Shown in pieces: positions 11,517-22,800 of a DNA stretch of 64,000 nt. The stretch comes from Amia ocellicauda. Its lineage: Eukaryota > Chordata > Actinopteri > Amiiformes > Amiidae. The position numbers and the translations under genes were made by a program. Every line of letters starts with the position of its first letter. The first letter of the stretch is position 1. Where the stretch lies: assembly GCF_036373705.1 (NCBI RefSeq), contig NC_089850.1:34768233-34832232 (forward strand), given 5' to 3'. Under the pieces are notes generated by a model. It was not told the DNA's origin and ran no database searches. It saw only the letters and a list, made by a program, of their open reading frames with translations.

Positions 11517-11778
11517 GTTTTGTTGAACACCTTGTGTAGTTTCTGCTCTCCCCGAAACATTCAGGAGTTTGCCTTATGCTCAGTAATGAAACCGCATCCA
11601 AATAATTCATATAAGCAATATGACTGGGTACATTTATTGCAAAAAATAAAATGCATTGAAATATATAATGTTATTAATATCCATTTTATTATGTATACAA
11701 TTATATTTGGGAGACACGCTGGTGCGCCGCACGCCTAAAGCGGATGCTAATAACAGGAAGTAACAGTAACGTCGTGAG

Positions 11779-12771
11779 CAGGGTTGCCAGACACTTCTCT
11801 CAAAATTCCCCTACTGGTGGAAAAAAAATCCCCCATTTTCAACTGTTTTCAGAAATTTTCCCCCATAAGTAAATGTGAATAAACAATACCATTTTTTTTG
11901 TGTGTGTATTATTGGGTATACCTTGCACGGATAAAATGTGAGAATAAATGCAGTTGCCAATGAAAAATGCTTTACAAACTTAGGCTTCCACAAATAGAGC
12001 ATCCAGACAGCCCTGTTCTTGCTGACATTGTACATGTTGCTGTTCAACTTCTGCAGCATCTGTGGAGTTGGCTGAAAGCTCCTGCAGTCCTGTCCCTTCC
12101 ACTCCGAGCAGTATGTGACTTGCAGCAGACTTTCCAAAGTCTTGGACTGAAGTCTGTTTCTTAGTTTTGTTTTCATCAGTGTGACAGTGCTGAAAGTAGT
12201 TCCATTGCTGCAGTTGAAATTGGTAGAGTTAACATGGTGAGGGCAAGCTCACTACCATACTGCTTGTTCCCGGCAGCATCCGTGTCTTCGCACACCCCAA
12301 TCCAGAAGGATGACTCATCAGCTGTTTTGTTCCAGGCCTTGTTGGTTAAATTGGACCAGTGTTGTTCAGTTCCTCCTATGTCTTGGCTTGCATACCACCT
12401 GGAATTCGTTCGCAATAGCTGTGATGGGTCTCTTGATCTGTGATAATGCCTCTTTTGGGTGCAGCATGTCCAGTTTTTCCAGTATGTTGATGTTGGGTGG
12501 CAGTCGAGCCTTCAGTTGATGTGCCATCTGCACCAGCATCGCCTTGCACTTCTCCTTCCCTGACTCTACAGCCCCTTTAAGCCTGTCTGCATAGGAAGTG
12601 AAATCATAACATAATCATAACTAGTAGAAAGAATGAAAAATATGAATAAAATATTACAGAAATCCCCCATTTCAATCTGAATCCCCCCATCTGAAAAATA
12701 TTATCCCCCATGAAATCTTTCCCCTATTTTTCCCCCCATGGCTTTGATTTCCCCCCAATCTGCCAACCCTG
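11779..12771 (-). mobile_element. hAT transposon remnant (unit 1)
   Basis: The 993-bp element has short terminal inverted repeats (cagggttgccaga; the right end reads ctgccaaccctg) and an 8-bp target duplication with one mismatch (gtcgtgag 11771-11778, gtcgcgag 12772-12779), the hallmark of hAT. On the - strand it encodes the C-terminal dimerisation part of a hAT transposase (LALTMLTLPIS ... MELLSAL, then MKTKLRNRLQSKTLE). These two parts are in different frames, so a frameshift lies near 12178. The N-terminal catalytic part is missing. Confidence 0.85.
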
Positions 12772-12779
12772 GTCGCGAG

Positions 12780-13605
12780 TATGGCAAGCCAGCGAGCTCA
12801 GAAAGCGCGGACCGCGGGCGATTAATCGTGAGTTTCGCGGGTGGGGCCAGCGATTATGGCCAGTTTACGAGTTTGAATGAGGTTTAGGTCGCCATCAACC
12901 GACAGATCTTGCGATCCCCCAAAAAGGATAATAAAGGAAAGAACAAGAGCCTTTACCGCAACTTGGAAAATCGCTCTTTTGTTTTGACCGTGTGGACAAA
13001 CTCTGGCAATAAGGACATGATAAAAACATGGTATTTGGGACCCCAGAACAGCCCAGAAGGAGCGGTTAGATTGTACGTGTCAAGTGAACATGGCGGACAT
13101 TAAAGCGCAGGCGTTGCCGTGCAGGCAGACGAGACAGCCGACGTGTATACAAAATGAATCAGCTCTCGCTGAGATCTTTTGAATTCATTATTATACAGAT
13201 ACACTTAGCAGTATTGTGTCTGTAGGCTATTACAGTCGTGAAGATATTTGTGTTTGACACATTCATTTGTATTCCACAAATAAACTGGTATTTCGTTATA
13301 TGCCTATGTGTTGTGACATATAATGTAGGCTATTCTTTGTATATGTACAGTTGATTATGTGTGTGTTTTTTACGATAATATCACGTATTTTGTTTTTATT
13401 TTCCAAAGAACAGCATTTTGGCAATTTAAACACAATTTAATCGTATTATAATACAATCTGAATGTTGTCATATAATGGTACTGCTGTATATTTACGACAG
13501 TTGCTTTTCATTGTGGGTAGAGGGTGACTTACGTCAGTCCGGAAGTGAAACGCATTACTCAATAATTCATGTTTTTCACGCGTTATTTATTTATCAATGC
13601 ATATA
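12780..13605. other. Spacer between hAT remnant and hairpin (unit 1)
   Basis: The first 100 bp is GC- and CpG-rich (gcgcggaccgcgggcg) and then composition falls to AT-rich. No gene or repeat is recognised. The equivalent in unit 2 is 32658-33483. Confidence 0.4.
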
Positions 13606-13722
13606 CAGTGTCAGTATAACGATGACGATGATGATGATGATGAAGATTATATCGCATGTTTATGCGATATACTCTTCTTCATCATCATCATCTTCATCGT
13701 CGTTATGGTTATACTGACACTG
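13606..13722. repeat. 117-bp hairpin upstream of the copy 2 promoter
   Basis: The outer arms are cagtgtcagtataacga and its near reverse complement, ending at 13722. The inner arms are GAT/ATC trinucleotide runs, and the tip is the palindrome 'atatcgcat...atgcgatat'. It ends 25 bp before the CRE-like octamer. It could be a small foldback element or MITE, or a self-complementary trinucleotide repeat. Confidence 0.8.
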
Positions 13723-13746
13723 TGACACTGTGACACTGGGCAATTG

Positions 13747-13844
13747 TTACGTCATCATAGCATGCCTTGCAAACAATAGCATATAAAACGCTGGCAAAGA
13801 ATCATTAGCTGTGCTTTCAGTCAGAAGAACCTATTCTGGAGTTG
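13747..13844 (+). promoter_or_regulatory. Promoter and non-coding exon 1 of MROH copy 2
   Basis: A TATA box (atataaaa, 13781-13788) is followed by a short untranslated exon ending at the donor 13844/gtgaga. A CRE-like octamer TTACGTCA lies at 13747-13754, about 30 bp upstream of the TATA box. The start site is expected near 13812. Exon 2 (14477-14509) then carries the ATG. Regulation through CREB/ATF/CREM-type factors is an inference from the octamer only. Confidence 0.6.
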
Positions 13845-14094
13845 GTGAGATTGTATTTAATTTATTTTTGTTCTGTTTGTGTATTAATATCTTATATCAT
13901 CGGATAGATTTAGTAGGGCATTGTATTGGTCATTTGCAGTTTAGAAGTTATAAGCAGCTCCGCTTTAATTGATGATACTATTGTAATATCCTACTGACAA
14001 GAAATGCAGCTTACGCGACTTACCTGTAGTTTTCTATTGGAAATGTTGATTTTGAAGGAAATGAAATTAGATTTGCAAAATATTTTCTAATTAT

Positions 14095-14096
<2 letters not shown>

Positions 14097-14146
<50 letters not shown>
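14097..14146. repeat. AT dinucleotide microsatellite (intron 1)
   Basis: About 24 AT repeats in the intron between the non-coding exon 1 and exon 2. The matching run at 33965-33996 in unit 2 is clearly shorter, and the flanks differ by a few bases. Confidence 0.95.
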
Positions 14147-14148
<2 letters not shown>

Positions 14149-14487
14149 GTATTTGAAAACAAAATGCAATATGTTCATCTTGTGTCAGTGTAATTTGTTC
14201 TAAATATGGCCTGATAGGGTGTTACTGTACTAGCAGAATGCATTGATACTGTATTTATTTTTTACACTCCAATTCAATATATAAAATCAATGTGAATAAT
14301 GGAATCATGTACATATTTGTTTTAACATTCTTTTAACACATTTTTAATTAGTTATTCATTTTGCTAATGAGTATATCACCCTCATTTGCACGGGTTCTCA
14401 ATGATTTAACAAATTAGTCCGTTGCTTAAATTTGTTTTTGCTTTGCTTAACTGTGTTTTTATATTGTATTATGCAGAAGAATAACAA

Positions 14488-16817
14488 ATGAAGAGGATGG
14501 TAAAACAAGGTAAAATGTTTTTATTATGTAACGGCTTTGGGATGCCATGTGTTTCTGTAGGAGTCTGTCATTCTCCTTCGCTTGACCTATTCTGTAAGAT
14601 AACTTTTAAATAAAGAACACAACTAAACATGGGCTTTTGTTTAATAATACCCACCCAATCTCTGAAGTGCGAAGACAGCCATAATTCCCTGGTGGCATAG
14701 GCATAGGGAATCAAAATGAACATCGGGAGTACAGTCACTGTGTCTGAATATCTTCTGACAGAACTGATGTGCGTCTCTCTTCCAGGCAACACTTCTTCTT
14801 CCTGTGATGCAGATGAGGAAGCGGACCTTCAAAGTCAGTTAGACTGCCTCGAGAAATGTCTTCGAAATAAGTTGCCATTCTTTGAGGAGTACCTGGCCAA
14901 CAAACCTCAGGTAAAGTACAGCCTCAACAAAGCTTACCCCCCACACACTTTTTGATGCATTTATATATATATATATATGTATATATGTGTAGCGTAAGGT
15001 ACACTTATAAATTTCAATTAAAGAAGTGAATTTATAGTATCACCTTATCACGAATCCTGGAATCTTGTAGAACTCAATTTCTGTAATAATTGGACGCAGA
15101 CACCAATTCCAAAGATATAAATTGTCAAATGTATTCAAAACAAAGACTAAATGTAGCACTACACTAATTATACAAAAGGGAAAAACTAATTAAAATTCAA
15201 CTCTAGATCAACAAATCAAAGACAAATCACTTCCGTGACCAAATCAAAGACCATGGGATCGCATATGATAACACAAATCGTTAAACAAAAAAGGTTATAA
15301 ACACATTGACTACAATACCGGTTAGTAATACGAAGGTGAGTCTCTCGTTAGTATTATTAGTCAGACATTAAATAACTACGCAGGTTAGTGTTTATGTCAG
15401 GTAACTTCTCGTTATATATATATCAGTCTCATTTACGTTTAGGTGCCGAGAAAGATCCTATCGTTACTTGTTACCACAATTTCTCTTAACTGATTATTAT
15501 TCAATGATTAAGGATAGGCAGGGCCACCAATAATCTAATGTCTATTAACTTGTGTCAATTTCAGACTAAACAGTTAAACAGGATTGAGAAGATTTTTCTC
15601 GGCGTTGACAGATTTTATTTCTAAAATTATCAACAAAACAGTTTAATGCAACACACATTTATATTTAAGAAAACTAAATGATATTACACATTCTAGAGTT
15701 ATGAATCACAGATTAACATTTCTAATTGATTTCTCAAATGTCATGAATCATGAACTCCAAACTGTTAAACTTATCTGAACTTCGTCGCAGAGAGGCCTCT
15801 CTGTCTTCGGGCTCAGATAACAGCACACGGCACGAGGTCCGTGTGGTTTGGAACAAAGGCAGTCCGGTTCGGCTTTGTCCAAGAACTTCCACTCAGTCGA
15901 TGCACCTGGAAGTTGGGGTTTCGTGAATGTAGAGTCGTTTCCAAACAGATTTTCCACTGGTTTGAAGGCTCCAAGGTTGTGCACAAAATCTTCTTTGTAA
16001 GCAGGGGTTCCACCGTAGTTACTTGAAGACGAAGTCTTTGAGGAAAGCAGGGCCCTGTTTGTTCCAAGGGTCAAGTTTCTTAAGACTCAAATAGCTATTT
16101 AAATGACTGACACTTTCGTATACAGTCGACTTAGTCAATTGTCCAGCTGTAAAACTCCACTGATCAGGTGGGCACAGGCGGGCAGCGCAGTCTGTAAAGT
16201 TCTTTATTTAATAAAGTCCTTTAAAAGAATTCTTCGTACGGCTCAATCTCCTTCTCCCAGTTTAACTCTTCTGTTGCCGGCAAAGACTTAGTTGGGTTCT
16301 GGTTCTGGTTCTGGCAACAGAGCTACAGGTTGAGCTGTGGCAGCGAGTTTCTGGTTTAGGTGAGAGAGAGAGAGAGAGAAAGAAAGATTGTCCGCTGTTC
16401 CTTATAGTCTGTCAGATCAATAGGTGATTGGTTCCTGAGTTCTTGAGATTGGATTTCGGTTTCAGCCCCCAGTGTCCTATTGGAGGGGGGCTTGATTTAT
16501 GACTGATGTCAATCCATGCCATCTTTTGGAAATGCCGGTTGGCCTGGGTTCGTAGCTCTATGTCGGGATTTCGGCTCTCATCCACTTCAAAGAGTTTTTA
16601 TCACCTACAGGCCCCTTTCTCCAGACATCTCATAGCAGAATTCCAAACTATTTGGCCTCTTCTCGGTGCCATCCTCCCCAAAACTGTCACTTTGATGCAA
16701 ACCAGTTCCAAGCTGATGAGCTAAGGAAATCTGATAACTTTGGGGGGGAGAGGTCTTCTTTAGATCAGTGCTTCAGCTCAGAGCCCAAATGCTCTTATCC
16801 AAATACACCCAACATAA

Positions 16818-16865
<48 letters not shown>

Positions 16866-19800
16866 TGTATTAAGTATACACTTGCATATACAGTGCAGCA
16901 CACAAGTATTTGGACATTGACACCATTTTTGTTGTTTTAGCTCTGTACTCCAGCACATTGGATTTGACCAATGACCATGACCTGATCCCCTAAAATGGGG
17001 GGCAATGTATGAAAAGGGCCGTAATTCCTACACGGTAAAATCCAATAGGCTGGGGTACAGAGCTAAAAAAGTGTGTCACTGTCCAAATATGTATCATTTC
17101 ACTGGACTGTTTTAAAGAACAGGGTTCAAATGAAGATCAAAGTAATCTAAAGTTAGTATAAGACTGTCAATCTGTCATTTGCCCGGACTGGAAACCAACA
17201 CAGAGGGTATTATTTTTTTCCTTTTCTTCCTCTTGCAATAGGTGGCTTCAGAAGATCGCCTTGTGATTCTCGAGGCAGTGGAGACAGTGGCCAGAAACGA
17301 ACCACTTCCTGATGTTGAGAGATTGATAGTGTCAATCATTTCTGTCGGACTCTCTGAGATGCCTGTCTCCATCCCAAACTTGGAGGGAGACTTCAGGAAT
17401 GAGGTACAAAATCGTTTTTGTTCACACATGCCTACAGAATAGCAATTGTGTTTTTTAAGATGTGAAACTGCTGACACTATTTAAGCCCAGATGGATCTGT
17501 ACATGTTACAGTCCTGGGTAAATTAACATTTGATCATTGTATGTTCTGTTTCATGTTCTCCTGTATCTTTCTGTTTTCATATAGTATTTAGCAATTGCCT
17601 TCAAGTCCAAATGAAGTTCCTCCAATCTTGGTTAACCTTATCCATTTTCTCCGGCAGACCAATGTGCTCAGCAGAGTGGTACTGTGCTATGGGTTCATAG
17701 CCCGCATGAGCCCTAAATCAGACGTTGCAGAGGTCCTTGAGTTTGACATTTTGCCCAAAATGAGTGCCTTCTTCAGGTCCGAGGTAGGCAAAAGATATCT
17801 TAAACAAGGAAACCAGTGTGATTGTGCATGACAACCTCCAGAGACTGAGATGCTGTGCTCTTTCTCACCCAGGACCCCACAGTCAGAGCGAGCGTGTGCG
17901 TCAGTCTCGGCCTCATGGCACGGACAGTCAAGGATGCTGGACTCACCTTCCCTTTCAAAGAGGAGCTTCTGGGTGAGCTGGTGGTAAGTAGGGTTTCCTT
18001 GTGTGCTGGGAAAGATCAGTCTCCTGTGAGTATTGTCACCTGGCACTGGCACCGCCTTAAGTATGTTGTGTCATCAGTCACAAATACCATGATGTGAAAG
18101 TGTCAGAAACCTGTTTTTTTCCACCCCCTCAGACCTTGATCAAGGATCGGCCCACAGACAGTTCCAGCCCGTCCCTCTGCCAGCGGGCGCTGGACACGTG
18201 CACCATCCTGAGGTAACTGTCCCTGTAGCCACATGACTGAGATGTGTTTCAACTCTTGATAGTCAGTCAGGGCCTGGTTTCTTTTCCCCCATGTGACGCA
18301 CCACTCGCCTGAAACATTGAGAACCCTGAAATGTGTTCTGTTGACTAACAAGCCTCACAGTAAATGGGTATAGAAAACCTAGACCAGAATTTGGGTGGGT
18401 CTTGTATTATGAAAATGTGATGGGTTTCATTAGTTCAATGTTTTGGCTGAAATGATCAATTTAAAGCAACATGGATTAGATTTGTGTGCTCTGCTGAAGT
18501 TCCTATAACCGCACACTCTCTCTCGTTTCCCCAGCCGAGCCAAGCCCTTCCTCAGGAGACAGCAGCTGCATCTTGTGTGGCTGATTGTCGAGGATGTCTT
18601 AACTCTTCCCTGGCTGGCCCCCAATGGGGATTCACTCCAGGTAAGGATCTGTTTTGACACTTTCAATTGATAATGAATATTTAAACATTTCCAAAGCTGA
18701 AAATAACATTTCTCAGTGTTTAATAATAATAATAATGTTGGTGAATGAACAATACTATGCAATCATCTGTGCTGTATCTCCTGCGAGAAACAGGAGTCCA
18801 GGGAGGAGAGATTGTCTACAATACTCAGAGTTGTAAGAGTGTAGTAGTGCTCATCGTCATCAAGAACTGTTCACATGAATATATCGACATGAATGTGATT
18901 ACAAATGTTCCATTCACATCTGTCACACAGATAGTGTACATTGTATTTGATTGCTGTCTTGTCTAGGAGGTGTACTCTGCCAATGCAAGGAGTCTCTCTG
19001 CCCTGCTCAGAGCCATGCTACGGCTGGACTTCACCCCCGACACCCTCCTGGAGCTGCTGAAGGTGAGACCCTTTACCTTGCCTTAAAGCAGAGTGACCAT
19101 CGAGTTTTGGGCTGTTCAAGAGACGGGGCAAGGCTGATTGCGTTGATGGGTTGATTCAGTCAGTTAGGCTGGACAGATCACTGTATCCTTGTACAAATTA
19201 TGACCTCAAATCTTGAAATCAACCTAACATTTCTATATAAGTCATAGCTTGTGTCCCTCTGTTCCTTAAAGAGTTAAGCCCTTACATTGATAAATCTTTT
19301 AAATGTGTTTTTCTGTTCACTTTTTTTCCCTCCCCTCTGTCTCCCTCTCTCTCCCCCCCCCCCCTGTCATCCCTCCCTCCTCAGCCGCTGCAGGCATTGG
19401 GCTTGTCTGTAATTGATGTCAAACGAATTAGGGCCATGGCGATGATCACCGCTCTCCTGGAAGGTTACTGGATGGAGGCTGAATCCATGCAGGTGAGCCA
19501 GGATTCAGGCCTCTCAGTGTGGCTCGGTGTTTCCATGTTGATTTTCACACGGTGGGCGGGTGTCTTTGAGGGTGGCGATGCTGGGGCATGAAACTGGGCT
19601 TTGCACTGATCTCCGGGTGTCTGTTCTTTTCAACAGGTGCAAGGGAGCTTCCCATTAGGCCAACTGCTGGCATCCCTAGTTCCACGATGCTTTGACCCGG
19701 AGCCGGTGATCAGGGGAAAGGCAGCACATTGCATCAGAGTCCTTCTGGACCATTGGCTGCGTACAGGAGGTACTGAGTGTGTTGCTATGAAGTGATCAGT

Positions 19801-22800
19801 TCTGTAAAGTACTGCAGACAGTAATTAGTTTGCACTTTACATTGTGTGTCTGTTTCTATCAGTGTACAAAGTTTTAGGTTTTCATTTTTTTTTTCTTTAC
19901 AGGTTTTGAATTTGGCAGGAACAAGTTGGAAGACCTGATCCGATGTATTGAACGGAGCCGCTCTGTCCCGGACACCTGTGCTGCTCTCCTCCAGGTAAAA
20001 CCGTGCCTCCATGCCTGTCGTGTCTACAGTCTGCCTTCTACAGATTCCAGAGTCATGCGCTGAGGCACGTCTGTAACACGCTTGTAGCAACTGCATAGTC
20101 TAATGAGTTGACGGTGACTTTAAGAGTGTCTGCGCTGGGTTGATGACTGAGCGGTGAGTGCGTTCCTGTGTTTCAGATCGTCGGCAAGTGTTTCCCTCGG
20201 CAGGAGAAGGAGAGACTGATTGAGGGTTTGCGTCAAGGACTCAAAGACAACCAGACCAGCTCTGCCCAGGGGTCCTGCACTCTCTTGTGCAGCATCTTGG
20301 AAGCTCACCCCACTGAGCTCACTGGATTGGTGAGAGGAACAGTGCTTTAATGTTATAGCGTCAGTTACAGCTCTGAACTTCTGTATAGCAAGTGTTTGGG
20401 CTTCTGGTCAGCTGGACAGCAAGTTCAGCTCAGGCCACACGTCTGTCTTGCAGCTTGAACCACCCAACCCAATATGCAGCAACCCTGTTAGGGAATAAGA
20501 GCCTTAGAAGTCCTCCAATCTGACTTTTTATAGAATCTTTTGCAGGCAGAAATAGGAGTGTATGCAGGGAAACCATTTTTGGATTATAACCTGCTCTCTC
20601 CTTTGTGCTATAGCTTCCTCAGGTGCTCCATGCATTTCTGGGCTTGAGGGATGCGGAAGAGAGGGTGAGAGAGAGCGCGAAGGAGGGTGTTCTCCAACTG
20701 TTCCGACTGGACAGTGTGACGGTCGTCAACTCCCTCATCAACTACTCGTCTGCTGACAGGTGGGATTTATGAATCTAAACTGGCCTGTGAAGAACATTCT
20801 CTGAGGGATCAAACATGATTGAAGTCCCACACCTTGTAAAATGTTTTTTAAAAAGCTTCGACAATCATGCCTTCGTTATTTGTCAGATGTCACGACTCAC
20901 GCAGTTATCCTGGATTACCTAGACAATCAGAGCCACGCAATGTCCACCTGCTCATGATCCCAAGCTTAATTCTATCGTGTGTCGGCCTCTCTTTCCTATT
21001 AAGGGGGAGAGACGGTCAGTCACTTACTGTAGGTCAGCACATAATGCGTGTTTGATTGTTTTCCAGCACCGTTCAGCAGCAGAAGTGGTGTGTCAAGCTG
21101 TGGGGGGCCATCCTGGCCATCAGCAGGGGTCTCTGGCCACTGAGCGAGCTGATGGCCTTGGCTAGTACAGGGCAAGCCGTGGCGGTAAGTGACTAGAAAG
21201 CCCAACATGACGAGGGCACGGCCCGGAACTGTCCCTTCTGGACTCGTTTTGAATCTGCTTCTCTTTGCCTTGGTCAGGCCCGTGCTGTAGTGGACTTCCT
21301 GTCTGAGAACAGCCTGGAGGCTTTGAACACGCACTTTGTGGAGCTCTTCGCTGGCCTGTTGCCCCTTCTGGGTCCTGAGAGTCCAGCTCTGGACGCAGGC
21401 CTCAGTGTCAGGAGGTAAGAGTTTGTGTTGGGGAGCCAGCGGTGAATCACACCAGAAAACTGTCGTCCGTTATTATACTTGCACAAATTTTTCTCCGACG
21501 CCCAGTCCAGTGATATGGTCCCGCTCTCTCTCCAGCACCGCTGTGGACGCCCTGAAGGCTGTGCTGTCTCAAGCACAGTTGAGCGATGTCCTTCAGCACA
21601 TGGACCGGGACAGAGTATGGGAACTGCTCAGGGAACCAGGTCGGGAGCCTGAGGGGATCTTCCTGCTGACCAGGTAAGACAAGCTGGGCTCAAGCATTAG
21701 GCCCCGAGCAGATCCAAAGAACTGTCCTACAGACATTTATTAATACATGATTAATAGGGCCACCAACTTTCCATAGACACCCTTTCAGAGGGCAATTTTA
21801 GACGACTCATCCAGGTTGATAATAATCAAACCCCTAGCAGGGACAAATGGATAAACCGTAATTAGCTAGAGAAAAAGTTGCAAAATAAATTACTTTGTTC
21901 TGTTGAACGACAGGGCGCTGTTGAGGTTCGATGCCCCTGGCATGCCTGCTGTGGTAACTTCCCTCTGTGAGCGGTACAGCAGCATGGGAGAGAGCCAGAA
22001 GATCTGCGTGGTGGATTTCTTCTCTGCTGTGAGTGTCATCTCCCCGGACTTTCATATAACCAAATTATACTTCGTTTCCACTGGCCACGTTTAGGTGCAC
22101 CTCCGCATGGCCGGGCTGTAACCGTGTAACTGTAACTGTACGCCAGAGTTTATATTCATTGCCGTGAGGTACAGCTGCCCTAGGAAGTGAATGTGAGACA
22201 CCAAAGGTGTAGAAACCAGGACGTAATGAAAAAATACTTATAAAACAAATTACATCACTTAAAAACATGATGGTATTTGTTAGAAAATTGTCGCATCTAT
22301 TCCCATTTCATCTAGTTAATAATATACCTTAAATATCCTAGATATTTCCCTTATTATCCATCTGTGGGAGAATAAAATTGCATTATTAAATAAAGTGGGC
22401 GTGTGTTTAAATCTGTCCTGTGTAGCCTCTTAGCATATCATGAAATATACAGTACTAAATATACAGTCACAGCCTGTATATGTAGTTTCTTAAGAACAAC
22501 TAATAAATGTATATATAAATACAGCTACAACACTTTGGGATCCATAAGTTACTCAGTATTAAACTATAGACATTTAAAGTATTTTGAGAGATTTCTCAAG
22601 ACATTGGGACATTTAATTTCACTCCAGGATGTTTGATCATAGTCATACATGTTTGCATGTATTTATTCCCCAAAAAATGAATGTATTTTGTCCGGCACAG
22701 TATTGTAGTCCGATGCAGTCCTTTCTCCAGCAGGATTTTCGTGATCTTTTCAAACGCTTTTAAATGTCTTCCTGCTCCAAGCAATTGATCCTGCAGTGTC

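Larger units (their letters stand above)
1..20354. repeat. Tandem segmental duplication, unit 1
   Basis: The first base of the window recurs at 20355 and 40152, and the sequence then runs colinear for about 20 kb. The window edge sets the phase: as cut here the unit begins in intron 13 of an MROH-like gene, runs through exons 14-25 and a repeat-rich spacer, then the promoter and exons 1-13 of the next gene. Differences from the other units are scattered single bases, minisatellite length, AT-repeat lengths, a private Tc1 insertion (9686-10902) and the absence of about 900 bp near 8930. The left boundary of the array is outside the window. Confidence 0.97.

Noticed and set aside
15748-16074. 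108-codon - strand frame within the LTR-like block
   Set aside because: No retroviral or other domain, no neighbouring coding exons. Probably chance.
17585-17657. Extra coding exon beginning after the acceptor before 'tatttagcaattgcc'
   Set aside because: The frame reaches a stop after nine codons, and skipping it gives a continuous reading frame from exon 4 to exon 5.
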